Numbered from the stretch's first letter, positions 43,189-52,120 are shown. The stretch is DNA of 64,000 nucleotides from RH-AL1 sp964247745 (GCA_964247745.1 CAXTVT010000001.1:62001-126000); one strand, 5' to 3'. The notes: generated by a model from the sequence alone, not told the origin. Numbers and translations are program-made.

Positions 43189-44397
43189 TCATTCCGCCGC
43201 CTCCCTTGCCGTTCCGAAGGCGCCCTCACGGCGCAGCGCCTCGATCTCTCCCGGGTCGAGACCGGCCTCGCGCAGGACTTCTTCGTTGTGCAAGCCATAG
43301 CCCGGTGCCGGCCGCCGCAAGTCCTGCGGCGTGCCGGAGAAACGCGCCGCCGGACGAGCCTCCCGGATGCGACCGGCCTGCGGATGAGAGGTCTCGACGA
43401 CGATGCCGTTGGCTACGACCTGGGAATCGGTCAGGGTCTGCGTCCGCGTCAGCACCGGCGCGCAGGGTACGCCAGCCGCCGTCAGGGCGGCGAGCGCCGC
43501 AGCGGACGGCAGCTTGCGCAAGCCCTCCTGCGTCAGCGCCAGGCGCGCATCGATATGGCGTTGGCGCAGCTCCACCGTCTTGAACCGCGGGTCGTCCAGC
43601 CATTCCGCGTGGTCGAGGGCGCGGGCCAGCGCCTGCCACTCGCGGTTCGACTGCACGGCGACGCTGATCGGCGTGTCGGCGGTGTCGTAGACGAGGTCGG
43701 CGAAGCTCGCTGCCTCCTGCTGCGGGATGGCGTCGCCCTCGACGAAGGTCTGGCTGCCCATGTCCGAGCCCCACAGGAACGCGATGACGGCGTCGAGCAT
43801 GGAGAGGCGGATATGCTGGCCCTCGCCGGTGCGGGTGCGGGCGTAGAGCGCGGCGGCGATGGCCTGGGCGGCGACGATACCGCTGAGCTTGTCGGGCACG
43901 ATCGTGCGGACGAGTTGGGGCCGCTTCGCGTCGGAGCCGGCCTGGATGCTGGCGAGGCCGGAGACCGCCTGCACCAGAGGGTCGTAGACCGGCTTCTGCG
44001 CGTAGGGCCCCTCGTCGCCGAAGCCAGAGATCGAGACGTAGATCACATTCGGCGCCACGGCGCGGATCGCCGCCTCGCCGACGCCGATGCGCTCGGCGAC
44101 GCCCGGCCGGAAGTTCTGCACGAAGACGTCGACATCCTTGGCGATGGCCAGGATCGCGCGACGCCCCGCCTCCGTCTTGAGGTCGAGCACCACGGAGCGC
44201 TTGTTGCGGTTGTTGTGCAGGAACGAGGCCGAGAGGCCGCCGCGTCGGTTGGCGCCGGAGCGGGTGTGGTCGCCGCCCTGCGGGTTCTCGACCTTGACCA
44301 CGTCGGCACCCTGGTCGCCGAGCATCGCGGTGCACAGTGGCCCCGAGACCATCGATGTCAGATCGAGAATGCGGACGCCGTGCAGCGGTCCCGGCAT
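43189..44397 (-). CDS. CaiB/BaiF (class III) CoA transferase
   Basis: A 402-residue family III acyl-CoA transferase that moves CoA between carboxylic acids. A strong site, AGGAGGAAG, precedes the ATG at 44397. Motifs are GVRILDLTSMVSGPLCTAMLGDQGADVVKVE at the N-terminus, DVFVQNFRPGVAERIG, and the catalytic Asp in GEGQHIRLSMLDAV (about residue 180). The substrate acid cannot be deduced; formyl-, succinyl- and racemase-type relatives share these motifs. The GST gene follows. Confidence 0.88.
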   Translation of the reverse strand: MPGPLHGVRILDLTSMVSGPLCTAMLGDQGADVVKVENPQGGDHTRSGANRRGGLSASFLHNNRNKRSVVLDLKTEAGRRAILAIAKDVDVFVQNFRPGVAERIGVGEAAIRAVAPNVIYVSISGFGDEGPYAQKPVYDPLVQAVSGLASIQAGSDAKRPQLVRTIVPDKLSGIVAAQAIAAALYARTRTGEGQHIRLSMLDAVIAFLWGSDMGSQTFVEGDAIPQQEAASFADLVYDTADTPISVAVQSNREWQALARALDHAEWLDDPRFKTVELRQRHIDARLALTQEGLRKLPSAAALAALTAAGVPCAPVLTRTQTLTDSQVVANGIVVETSHPQAGRIREARPAARFSGTPQDLRRPAPGYGLHNEEVLREAGLDPGEIEALRREGAFGTAREAAE

Positions 44398-44494
44398 GGC
44401 TTCCTCCTGCAAGCGGGTCGAACGGATGCCGGAACCGCCGGTTCCGCCGCGCATGCACGCCGCATTGCGTCGAGCGGGCGTGGTATGCTCTCGC

Positions 44495-45058
44495 ATGGAT
44501 ATGTTCGGCGCCGATTCGTCGGCAAGAAGGCTCGATCCGGTCGAATCGGTACGGCCTCGCTCCGAAAAGCTCACCAGCCGAACGATCGCCTCGCCGGTCG
44601 GGCCTTTGCGGTTGGTGGCGAGCGCGGTCGGGCTCGTCGCGGTGCTCTGGCATGACGACCGGGCCGGACGGGTGCCGCTCGGCGCGGTCGAGGACGGCCG
44701 CAGCGATCATCTCGATCTGGCGCAAGAACAGCTCGCGTCCTATTTCGCCGGTCGGCTCCGGCGTTTCGCCGTGCCGCTCGATCCGCGCGGCACACCGTTC
44801 CAACGTCAGGTCTGGGCCGCACTTGCCGCGATCCCCTACGGCGAGACGCGCAGCTACGGCGCCGTTGCCGCCGCGATCGGGCAACCCACCGCTTCGCGCG
44901 CGGTGGGCGCCGCCAACGGCCGCAACCCGATTTCGATCATCGTCCCATGCCACCGCGTAATCGGTGCCGCCGGAAGCCTGACCGGTTTTGCCGGCGGTCT
45001 CGAGGCCAAGCAGATCCTGCTGGCCCTCGAGGGACACGGGACGCGGCGCCCGCTCTGA
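44495..45058 (+). CDS. ogt: Methylated-DNA--protein-cysteine S-methyltransferase (Ogt/MGMT)
   Basis: A 187-residue suicide repair protein that removes methyl groups from O6-methylguanine. The C-terminal catalytic domain has RGTPFQRQVWAALAAIPYGETRSYGAVA (the helix-turn-helix), RAVGAANGRNPISIIVPCHRVIG with the acceptor Cys in PCHRV (about residue 150), and LTGFAGGLEAKQILL. The first 25 residues before LTSRTIASPVG are unlike the family, so the start may be further downstream. It is divergent from the CoA transferase gene. Confidence 0.92.
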   Translation: MDMFGADSSARRLDPVESVRPRSEKLTSRTIASPVGPLRLVASAVGLVAVLWHDDRAGRVPLGAVEDGRSDHLDLAQEQLASYFAGRLRRFAVPLDPRGTPFQRQVWAALAAIPYGETRSYGAVAAAIGQPTASRAVGAANGRNPISIIVPCHRVIGAAGSLTGFAGGLEAKQILLALEGHGTRRPL

Positions 45059-45082
45059 CGCCGCCGACCCGTCGAATGCGTC

Positions 45083-45349
45083 TCAGCCCGCCTTGGCGAC
45101 GTAGAACTGGCACCAGCCGTTCGGGTCGATGGTGCCGTCGACGACGGAGCAGGCGTTGGGCGCTTTGAACTGCGCGCAGCCCGAGCACATCTTCCCGTCC
45201 TTTGGCTTATCCTGGTACATCGCCGCTTTCTGATCGACCTTCGCCCAGGCCGCCGACGAGGTCAGCACCGCCGCGCCGCCGCCCAACACGAGCGCTGCGC
45301 CCCCGAGGCACGCCCGCCGCGAAATCCCGTTGCTACGATCTTCAGCCAT
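45083..45349 (-). CDS. High-potential iron-sulfur protein (HiPIP)
   Basis: An 88-residue periplasmic electron carrier with one 4Fe-4S cluster. The Tat signal is SRRACLGGAALVLGGG, ending around residue 36. Cluster Cys are in MCSGCAQF, PNACSVVDG and NGWCQFY, the HiPIP pattern. The ATG at 45349 is chosen because GGAGG is 6 nt upstream; an ATG two codons earlier directly abuts that site. It may shuttle electrons between a bc1 complex or periplasmic dehydrogenase and an oxidase. The partner is not nearby. Confidence 0.9.
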   Translation of the reverse strand: MAEDRSNGISRRACLGGAALVLGGGAAVLTSSAAWAKVDQKAAMYQDKPKDGKMCSGCAQFKAPNACSVVDGTIDPNGWCQFYVAKAG

Positions 45350-45471
45350 GACCATCCTCCAGGACGCCTCTTTAGAGCGTCTCCAAAGAACTTAGCTCAA
45401 CACGCTCTTTGAAACGATTCTAACTTTCGTACAGGGTGCGGGCAGGATTTTCGCGGGAACGTTCCTCGAAG

Positions 45472-46614
45472 TCAGGCGAAATAGCCGTCGAGCACGCGCC
45501 GGTAGATCGCGGTCAGCGCCGCGAGGTCGGCCAGCGGCACGCGCTCGTCGATCATGTGCATCGTGTCGCCGACGAGCCCCAGCTCGACCACGGGGCAGAC
45601 GCGTTGGATGAAGCGCGCGTCCGAGGTGCCGCCACCGGTCGACAGCTCGGGCGCCGACCCCGTCTCCGCGAGGATCGCCGCCGCCGCCAAGTCGGTGAAG
45701 GGCGACGCAGGGGTCAGGAACGACGGCGCGTTGCACGGCTGGAATGTCAGCGCGACGTCCGACCCGGCGGCGGCCTGCGCCGCGCGGCGCCTGAGTTCCG
45801 CCGCCAGGGTCTCCGCCGTCCAGGTCTCGTTGAAGCGGATGTTGAAGGCGGCCGTCGCTCGCCCCGGGATGATGTTCGTGGCGGGATTTCCCACGTCGAC
45901 GCTGGTGACCTCCAGGTTCGAGGCGTCGAAATGCGCCGTGCCGGCGTCGAGCGGCTCGCCGACTGCGGCCAGCACCCGCAGCAGCGCGGGGATCGGGTTG
46001 TCGGCCTTGGCGGGATAGGCGACGTGGCCCTGCCGCCCGGTCGCCACGACGCCACCGTTGAGCGAGCCGCGGCGACCGACCTTGATCGTGTCCCCGAGGT
46101 GCGCGCGGCTCGTCGGCTCGCCGACGATGGCATGATCGAAGCGCTCGTCGCGCGCCACAGCCCAGTCCAGCAGCTTGGTGGTGCCGTTGACCGCCGGCCC
46201 CTCCTCGTCTCCGGTGATCAGCAGCGCGATCGACCCGGAGAGGGAAGATCGCGCCGCCAGGAACGCCAGCGCCGCGGCGACGAAGCAGGCGATGCCGCCC
46301 TTCATGTCCTGGGCGCCGCGCCCGTGCAGCACGCCGTCGGCGACGATGCCGCCGAACGGATCGTGCCGCCACGCCGCCAGCGGCCCCGGCGGCACCACGT
46401 CGGTGTGGCCGGCAAACAGCAGACACGGCGCGCGCGTGCCGATGCGGGCGTAGAGGTTGTCGATCGTCGCCGTTCCCTCGGTCGAGAACGGCACGCGGTG
46501 GCAGGCGAACCCGGCGCCGGCCAGCACGCCCTGCAGCACGTCGAGCGCGCCGGCATCCTCCGGCGTGATCGAGGGGCGGCGCAGCAGCGCCTGGGCCAGC
46601 GCCAGCGCCTCCAT
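45472..46614 (-). CDS. dapE: Succinyl-diaminopimelate desuccinylase
   Basis: A 380-residue M20 metallohydrolase in lysine/meso-diaminopimelate synthesis. Metal-binding motifs are LLFAGHTDVVPPGPL (about residue 68), HGRGAQDMKGGIACF (about residue 98), the catalytic TGDEEGPAVNGT (about residue 132) and GLVGDTMHMIDE at the end. DapE-specific strings (PSITPEDAGALDVL near the N-terminus, STGGGTSDARFI) favour this over ArgE. Its ATG overlaps the stop of the upstream L,D-transpeptidase (TGATG), so peptidoglycan-precursor supply and wall crosslinking are translated together. Confidence 0.94.
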   Translation of the reverse strand: MEALALAQALLRRPSITPEDAGALDVLQGVLAGAGFACHRVPFSTEGTATIDNLYARIGTRAPCLLFAGHTDVVPPGPLAAWRHDPFGGIVADGVLHGRGAQDMKGGIACFVAAALAFLAARSSLSGSIALLITGDEEGPAVNGTTKLLDWAVARDERFDHAIVGEPTSRAHLGDTIKVGRRGSLNGGVVATGRQGHVAYPAKADNPIPALLRVLAAVGEPLDAGTAHFDASNLEVTSVDVGNPATNIIPGRATAAFNIRFNETWTAETLAAELRRRAAQAAAGSDVALTFQPCNAPSFLTPASPFTDLAAAAILAETGSAPELSTGGGTSDARFIQRVCPVVELGLVGDTMHMIDERVPLADLAALTAIYRRVLDGYFA

Positions 46615-47807
46615 CAGTTCGCCAGCGGCGCCGGGCGCATCGGCATGGCGCCGGCGATCAGCGTCGCGCCGCCCGACGGGCTGCGCCAGGCGTAGCCCAG
46701 CGGCGCCGCGGCGAAGGCCCAGGGCCCTACCGAGCCGGGCAGGGCGGCGGGATGCGCCTTCAGCACCTCCGCCGCCATGGCGGTGTGCTCGGGCATCCAA
46801 TCCGCCTTCGCCACCACCAGGGCCGGCGCCGGCCTGGGATGCGGCGGGCGGTGCCCCGGCACCAGGGTCACGTCGAGCCCGGCGAAGGCCAGCGCCTCCG
46901 GCCGGCTCACCGTGCCGAGATCGGCGCCCTTCGCCAGCAGCGCCTTGAAGATCGCGTTTTGCCCGCCGTCGGCATAGGTGGTGCGCACCGAGGCGCTGCC
47001 GTCCTTCACCGCCTGCGCCACCTTCGCCAGCTCGGCGGCGTGGAACGCCTGCGCCGCCGCCTCGCGGGCCGGGTCGGCGGAGGGGGCGAAGGCGTAGCGG
47101 CCGCCCGCCACGTGCCAGTCGAGGATCTCGCCGGTGGCCTCGAAGCGGTCCGAGCCTTCCTTGAGCTGGCGCCAGAAGTCGATGCTCGGATCGTCGCGGT
47201 AGAGCGCGATGTTGGCGGCGCTCATGTGGAACGGGTAGGCCTGCAGCTGGAACGCCGGCTGGCCGCCCTTCAACGCGTCGCGGGCGATGGCGTAGAGCTC
47301 GCCGACGGCATGGTCGGTCATGGCGAAGCAGCCCATCGACGAGCAGGTGCCGTGCACCATCACCGCCGAGCCGGACCAGCCGTGGGCCTTATCGTAGGCG
47401 TTGGGAAAGCCGGTGTCGAAGCTCAGGTAATAATGCGAGTTCGGATTCATCTGATGCGGGCCGACGGGATAAAATCCCTCCGGCGTCTGCCGGTCGCCCG
47501 CCATGTGCTTGGGCCCGAGCTGGCCCGACCAGCGGCAGATCGGGAAGCTCTTGATGAAGACGAAACGCCCGGCGGCGTTCTTCTTCCAGACCTCGATCTC
47601 GCTCTCCTTCTTGTAGGATCGCAGCACAAGCGGCGCCGACGGCGAGGTGCCCTTGGCCGCCATGATCGCGACGATGGACGGTGGGATCGGCGCCAGCGCC
47701 TTGCCCGGCTCGGCCCGCGCCGGCAGCCCTCCGGCGACGTCGAACAGAAGCTGGGCGACGAGGCCGACGGCGAGGAGCGCGGCGCGGCGCGGAACGAGCG
47801 GGATCAT
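46614..47807 (-). CDS. L,D-transpeptidase family protein (YafK-like)
   Basis: A 397-residue exported protein. The ATG at 47807 has AGAGGAG just upstream. A signal peptide covers about residues 1-31. The YkuD-type catalytic domain (about residues 50-180) has LVLRSYKKESEIEVWKK, GDRQTPEGFYPVGP and HGTCSSMGCFAMT, containing the His and Cys of the active site in the order seen in YafK proteins. The C-terminal 200 residues are helical with no known motif. YafK-type enzymes act on peptidoglycan or on the Braun lipoprotein linkage. The gene is coupled to dapE. Confidence 0.88.
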   Translation of the reverse strand: MIPLVPRRAALLAVGLVAQLLFDVAGGLPARAEPGKALAPIPPSIVAIMAAKGTSPSAPLVLRSYKKESEIEVWKKNAAGRFVFIKSFPICRWSGQLGPKHMAGDRQTPEGFYPVGPHQMNPNSHYYLSFDTGFPNAYDKAHGWSGSAVMVHGTCSSMGCFAMTDHAVGELYAIARDALKGGQPAFQLQAYPFHMSAANIALYRDDPSIDFWRQLKEGSDRFEATGEILDWHVAGGRYAFAPSADPAREAAAQAFHAAELAKVAQAVKDGSASVRTTYADGGQNAIFKALLAKGADLGTVSRPEALAFAGLDVTLVPGHRPPHPRPAPALVVAKADWMPEHTAMAAEVLKAHPAALPGSVGPWAFAAAPLGYAWRSPSGGATLIAGAMPMRPAPLAN

Positions 47808-48235
47808 CGACTCCTCTTGTGGCGGCGCTTCGCGGCGGGCGTGCGGCGCCTGTTGCAGCCGCTTCCGGCATCGTCTAGGTAACATAACCGAGATCGCGTG
47901 CCGAGTCCAGCTCGGCCGGCTCTCGTGGCGGCGCGAAGACCATGCCGCGAGCCCTGACATTTCGGCCTGCCAAAGTCAGGGTACCGCGACAAAAACAGGG
48001 GGCGCTGTCGCGGTACCGCGACATGAAACCCTGCCACCGTCGCGTACCGCGACAAGGCATGAATCTGCGGGGTCGTTCGCCGACACGGCAGACTTCGTCC
48101 CGCGCGAGGCTCACATCGCAGGGCGTCGGAGGCGAGCGTCGTCGCGATCGGACGGTGCCGAACAGACCGGTGACTTGAGTCACCGACGCGGAGCGGGCAA
48201 GCGTGCATGCCGCGGGACCTGCACCGGAGCCGATC
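47808..48235. other. Intergenic region of about 430 nt with phased repeats
   Basis: This gap separates two divergent genes. Apart from the GTACCGCGACA repeats listed separately, a possible basic frame at 47942-48178 covers the repeats but is judged not to be a gene. No tRNA or obvious promoter boxes were recognised. Confidence 0.5.
47981..48054. repeat. Three phased GTACCGCGACA repeats, one a perfect 18-nt palindrome
   Basis: GTACCGCGACA occurs at 47981-47991, 48013-48023 and 48044-48054, that is every 31-32 bp, or about three helical turns. The middle copy is part of the perfect 18-nt palindrome TGTCGCGGTACCGCGACA (48006-48023). The third is a near-palindrome (GTCGCG-TACCGCGAC, one base missing). 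The spacing suggests a dimeric protein binding the same DNA face repeatedly. The bound protein is unknown. Confidence 0.75.
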
Positions 48236-48802
48236 ATGACACGCATCGCAACGCTGGCCGCGGCGGCTGGCCTCGTCCTGGGGATTGCGGCGCCCGCCGC
48301 CGGCGACGAGGGCTGGCGCATGGTGGGGGTCAAGACGATCGCGCTGCACACGCGCGACGGTGCCACCCTCCCGATCGGGACGATCGATTTTCAGCCGAAA
48401 GGCGACAAGGCCGGCTTCAAGATAAATCTCGATTCCAAGAAATTCACGGTGTTCTTCCTGTCCATGCGCAACTTCGACTGCATCGAGGGCGCTGATGTCG
48501 AATGCGTGGTGCCATACCCCTACGCCAATCCGATGACCGCCTCCCCGAAGGACCTGGACTGGTTGGCCGACAATCTCCTCTTCCTCTACAAGACCAAGAC
48601 CGAACATGCCGCCACGATGCGCAACGGCATCCGCTTCGACCTCAAGATGACCGATCGCGGCATCGTCGGCACGCCGCAGGCCATCGATCTCGACGACATC
48701 GCCTCGCCGCCGAAGGACCCGTCCGTCGCGCCCTACGGGCCCGGCGATCGCGAGGATTATCCCGAGGGCAGCCGCTGGGTGGACCGGTTGACGATCGAAT
48801 AG
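48236..48802 (+). CDS. Hypothetical secreted protein
   Basis: A 188-residue protein with a signal peptide (residues 1-22, ending APAAG). The mature part has repeated beta-strand patterns (WRMVGVKTIALHTRDGATLPIG, AGFKINLDSKKFTVFFLSMRNFDC) and a single Cys pair (FDCIEG, VECVVPYPYANP) that may form a disulfide. GGAG lies upstream of the ATG. No function is known; the conserved PYPYANPM stretch and the FxLSMRxFxC string look like family signatures. It lies downstream of the phased repeats. Confidence 0.6.
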   Translation: MTRIATLAAAAGLVLGIAAPAAGDEGWRMVGVKTIALHTRDGATLPIGTIDFQPKGDKAGFKINLDSKKFTVFFLSMRNFDCIEGADVECVVPYPYANPMTASPKDLDWLADNLLFLYKTKTEHAATMRNGIRFDLKMTDRGIVGTPQAIDLDDIASPPKDPSVAPYGPGDREDYPEGSRWVDRLTIE

Positions 48803-48979
48803 GAGCATCCTTCCTCATCCCGGGGGTGGTCCGTACGAGTGGTCGCGCTTGTCGCATTTCGCACCTCTGCCGCGAAGTGCGGGAAGAGGGCTGCCGCCGT
48901 CTCGACATCGGGCATGTTTCGACCCGTCCCCTTCGTCCGCCGTGTCGCGGGGGCAAAGACGACCTGTCGAGCTCGCTTG

Positions 48980-49606
48980 CTAGGCGGCCGCCAGCGATGA
49001 CAACGCCCTGAGCGGCGCGAAGCTCATGCGGTGGAAGCCGCAGGCGCCATGGATCGTCAGTGCGGTGAGATGCTCGCGGGTGGGGTAGCCGACGTGGCGG
49101 CTGAAGCCGTAGGCGGGATGCACGGCGCAGAGCCGCCGCATCAGCCGATCGCGCGTCACCTTGGCGACGATCGACGCCGCGGCGATCGAGGCTGAGGAGG
49201 CGTCGCCCTTGACCAGCGTCTCGCCCTCGCAGATCAGGCACGAGGGCAGGTCGTTGCCGTCGACCAGCACGTAGCCCGGCACGGTGCTGAGGCCGGCGAG
49301 CGCGCGGCGCATGGCGAGATGCGTCGCCTGGCGGATGTTGATGGAGTCGATCTCGGCGGCCGAGGCGAAGGCCACGCCGACGCCGAGCGCGCGATCCATG
49401 ATCTCGTCGTACAGCGCCTCGCGAACGTCGGGCGGCAGCTGCTTGGAGTCGTTCAGTGTCTTCGGCACGCGTGCGGGGTCGAGCACGACGGCGGCGGCGC
49501 AGACCGGGCCCGCCAGCGGCCCGCGACCGACCTCGTCGATCCCGGCGACCGGACCGGCTCCGCGCTTCAACAGCGCGCGCTCGCGGCGAAAATGAGGGAG
49601 TGCCAT
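48980..49606 (-). CDS. rnhB: Ribonuclease HII
   Basis: A 208-residue endonuclease that cuts the RNA strand of RNA-DNA hybrids and single ribonucleotides in DNA. Catalytic residues are the Asp-Glu in AGIDEVGRGPLAGPV (about residue 23), Asp in VLVDGNDLP and Asp/Lys in GDASSASIAAASIVAKVTRD (about residue 140). The GFSRHVGYPTREH motif is typical. The ATG at 49606 fits the usual short N-terminus; an ATG at 49630 could add eight residues. It is divergent from the next gene across about 120 nt. Confidence 0.95.
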   Translation of the reverse strand: MALPHFRRERALLKRGAGPVAGIDEVGRGPLAGPVCAAAVVLDPARVPKTLNDSKQLPPDVREALYDEIMDRALGVGVAFASAAEIDSINIRQATHLAMRRALAGLSTVPGYVLVDGNDLPSCLICEGETLVKGDASSASIAAASIVAKVTRDRLMRRLCAVHPAYGFSRHVGYPTREHLTALTIHGACGFHRMSFAPLRALSSLAAA

Positions 49607-49725
49607 GCCGGTCCCCGTCGGCCCAATCATGTCGTCCCGGCTCGTCAGCGCCGACACGCGCCTTGATGCGCGCGGCGGCGGTGCTAGATCAAGGTCCACT
49701 CCTCCGAACTCACGGGAAAACCGCG

Positions 49726-50250
49726 ATGAACAGCGAGACCGCGTCGACGATCCCGATCCTGCCGCGCAGCGCGCCGTTCGATCCGACGCGGCCCGAGCCG
49801 CCGCGGGTGAGCGCCGTTCCGGCCGGCACGATCGACCCGGGCGACCGCAACAACGTGTTCGGCCATCTCGTGCACGACGACCGTGATATCGCGGGGCTGG
49901 TCGCCTACTCGATCTACAAGCAGCACAAGCTCGACTGGCTGCGCGCCTTCGAAGGCGCCAAGGGCAGGGCGCCCGACGACGACGAGCTGGCCTCCTACAT
50001 CATCGGCGAGGGCACGCCGCGGCGTTTGGCGACCTACCGTCATCTCGCCGAGGCCACGTTGGCCGGCAACGGCCCCGAGGTGGACGGCGCTGTCGTGTCC
50101 CGCCCACCGCTCGCGGGGCGGAGCCGCTTCGCCGCCGGACGTCTCGGCGAAGGCGCCGCCCTGGGAATGATGGCGCTCTACGGCGTCATCGCCGTGCTCT
50201 TCGTCGTCGGCTTCTACCTGGCGATGCACTTCACCGCGACGTCGCGCTGA
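49726..50250 (+). CDS. Conserved hypothetical protein with C-terminal membrane helix
   Basis: A 174-residue protein. The Pro-rich N-terminus is followed by a helical domain, NNVFGHLVHDDRDIAGLVAYSIYKQHKLDWLRAFEG, then DDDELASYIIGEGTPRRLATYRHLAEATL, which looks like a family signature seen in alphaproteobacterial hypothetical proteins. A Gly/Ala linker leads to one membrane helix near residues 143-168. It is probably a tail-anchored inner-membrane protein. No function is known. Confidence 0.65.
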   Translation: MNSETASTIPILPRSAPFDPTRPEPPRVSAVPAGTIDPGDRNNVFGHLVHDDRDIAGLVAYSIYKQHKLDWLRAFEGAKGRAPDDDELASYIIGEGTPRRLATYRHLAEATLAGNGPEVDGAVVSRPPLAGRSRFAAGRLGEGAALGMMALYGVIAVLFVVGFYLAMHFTATSR

Positions 50251-50376
50251 GCCGTCGGGCGCCGACCGGCCACCGGCATCAGGGACACGTGTCCGTCTCC
50301 CGAGGAGGTGAAACGATGCTGAGGGCGGCGCAAAGGTGCCCTCGGCTCCCGGTCGCTTTGCTGGATCAGGCGGCTC

Positions 50377-50537
50377 TCAGGCGGCGACCAGCTCGCGTAT
50401 CCGCGCGATGAGCGCATCGAGCACGAAGGGTTTGGTCAGGACCTGCATGCCGGGCACGAGGTAGCCGTTGCCGAGCACGGCGTTCTCGGCATAGCCGGTG
50501 ATGAACAGCACCTTGAGGCCCGGGCGCGTGACGCGCC
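50377..50537 (-). pseudogene. Detached C-terminal half of the kinase receiver domain (frameshift)
   Basis: In the next frame after the kinase gene loses register, the sequence continues a normal receiver end: VTRPGLKVLFITGYAENAV, then GMQVLTKPF with the conserved Thr and Lys, and the final helix ending at 50377. It belongs to the same domain as the first half encoded in the kinase frame. The break lies at about 50536-50540 and is best explained by a small deletion (1 nt, or about 7 nt compared with related receivers) or a sequencing error. Confidence 0.8.
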
Positions 50538-52106
50538 CGCCATCTGCCGCCCGTTCATGCCGCCGGGCAGGCCGACGTCGGTGACCAGCAGGTCGATGCG
50601 CTCGCCCGATTGCAGGATCTTCAATCCGGTCGCGCTGTCGGAGGCTTCCAACGCGCGGTAGCCGAGGTCGGCCAGCACGTCGGTGACCAGCATGCGGACG
50701 CTCGGCTCGTCGTCGACGACGAGCACGGTCTCTCCCTGCTCCGCCCGGGTCCTCGCGTCGTGGCCAAGGATCGTCCGGTCCGCGTCGATGGCCTCGCCGT
50801 AGTGCCGCGGCAGGTAGATGCAGACCGTGGTGCCGTGGCCGACCTCGGAATAGATGCGCACCTGACCGCCGGACTGCCGCGCGAAGCCGTAGATCATCGA
50901 GAGCCCGAGGCCGGTGCCCTCGCCGATCGGCTTGGTCGTGAAGAACGGTTCGAACACCTTCTCGATAAGGTCGGGCGACATGCCGGTGCCGGTATCGGTC
51001 ACGCAAAGCGCGAGATATTGTCCGGGCGGCATGTCGTGCGTCAGGGCGGCATGGTCGTCGAGCCACTTGTTGTGCGTCTCGATCGTGATGCGTCCGCCGT
51101 CCGGCATCGCGTCGCGCGCGTTGATGCAGAGGTTCAGCAGCGCGTTCTCGAGCTGCGGCGGATCGACCAGCGCCGGCCACAGCCCCGTCGCGCCGACGAC
51201 CTCGATGGCGACGGACGGACCGACGGTGCGGCGGACGAGGTCCTCCATGCCGCTGACGAGCATGTTGACGTCGGTGGCCCGGGGATCGAGCGTCTGCCGT
51301 CGCGAGAAGGCGAGCAGCCGATGCGTCAGCGCCGCGGCGCGGCGCGACGCGCCCTGCGCCGCCACCATGTAGCGGTCGAGTTCGGCGATGCGGCCCTGCG
51401 CGATGCGCAGCGCCATCAGTTCGAGGCTGCCGGAGATGCCGGCGAGCAGGTTGTTGAAGTCGTGGGCGAGGCCGCCGGTGAGCTGGCCCACCGCCTCCAT
51501 CTTCTGCGACTGGCGCAGCACGTCCTCGACGCGCTCGCGCTCGGCGCTCTCGGTTTGGAGCCGCGCGTTGGCCTGCGACAGCTCGCCCAGATGCCGCTTT
51601 TGCTCGGTGAGGTCGGTGAGGATCCCGCAGAACAGCGGCGTCTCCTCCTCGCGCCGCAGCACGTTGAGCGAGAGATGCGCCGGGATGTCCGGGCGCCCCT
51701 CGCTGCGGAGATCGAGCTCGCCCCGCGTGGGCGCGACGCGGGCGGCTTCGAGCATGGCGGTCAGCGTCGCGTCGTCGGCGGCGGCGACGTAATGGCTGAG
51801 CGGCTGGCCCAGCAGCCGTTCCTGCGGCACGTTCAGCATCGCCGCGAGATATTCGTTGCAGTAGAGCACCTTGCCGTCGACCGACAGCGTCAGCGCGCCC
51901 TCCTGGATCTGCTCGATGAGCACGCGGTAGGGCCGGTCGGGACTTTCCAGCGTGTAGACCTGCCGCGCGCCGCCGGGGACCTGCACGACCACGGCATCGA
52001 AATCGCCGCGCCGGATCGCCTCCAGCGTATCCTCGCTCTCCTCGAGCTTAGCCTCGAGATCGCGGATCCGGGCGCGGAGATCGCTCACGATCGCCTGCTG
52101 GGTCAT
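50436..52106 (-). CDS. PAS-containing hybrid histidine kinase of the kai operon (receiver frameshifted)
   Basis: A 556-residue kinase as read. An N-terminal coiled coil (DLRARIRDLEAKLEESEDTLEAI) precedes a PAS domain (about residues 60-180), a second coiled coil, HisKA with VGQLTGGLAHDFNNLLAGISGSLEL (His near residue 223), HATPase_c (INARDAM, DTGTGM, GEGTGLGLSMIYGF) and a receiver starting VLVVDDEPSVRMLV, with Asp in LLVTDVGLPGGMNG. After NGRQMA the frame changes, giving an unrelated Arg/Ser/Ala tail, while the true receiver end is found one frame over at 50377-50537. It lies 14 nt after the second kaiB, so it probably reads the Kai state, like LabHK-type kinases. If the break is real, the receiver should be dead but the kinase core intact. 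Confidence 0.82.
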   Translation of the reverse strand: MTQQAIVSDLRARIRDLEAKLEESEDTLEAIRRGDFDAVVVQVPGGARQVYTLESPDRPYRVLIEQIQEGALTLSVDGKVLYCNEYLAAMLNVPQERLLGQPLSHYVAAADDATLTAMLEAARVAPTRGELDLRSEGRPDIPAHLSLNVLRREEETPLFCGILTDLTEQKRHLGELSQANARLQTESAERERVEDVLRQSQKMEAVGQLTGGLAHDFNNLLAGISGSLELMALRIAQGRIAELDRYMVAAQGASRRAAALTHRLLAFSRRQTLDPRATDVNMLVSGMEDLVRRTVGPSVAIEVVGATGLWPALVDPPQLENALLNLCINARDAMPDGGRITIETHNKWLDDHAALTHDMPPGQYLALCVTDTGTGMSPDLIEKVFEPFFTTKPIGEGTGLGLSMIYGFARQSGGQVRIYSEVGHGTTVCIYLPRHYGEAIDADRTILGHDARTRAEQGETVLVVDDEPSVRMLVTDVLADLGYRALEASDSATGLKILQSGERIDLLVTDVGLPGGMNGRQMAGASRARASRCCSSPAMPRTPCSATATSCPACRS

Positions 52107-52120
52107 GTCGGCACCCGTCG

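Noticed and set aside
47981..48054. Possible CRISPR array in the three repeats
   Set aside because: Only three 11-nt units with about 20-nt gaps, a palindromic core and no cas genes nearby. It fits a regulator site better.
47942..48178. A 78-residue basic frame overlapping the GTACCGCGACA repeats
   Set aside because: Its repeated VPRQ and SRYRD peptides simply translate the DNA repeats. There is no ribosome-binding site and no family pattern.
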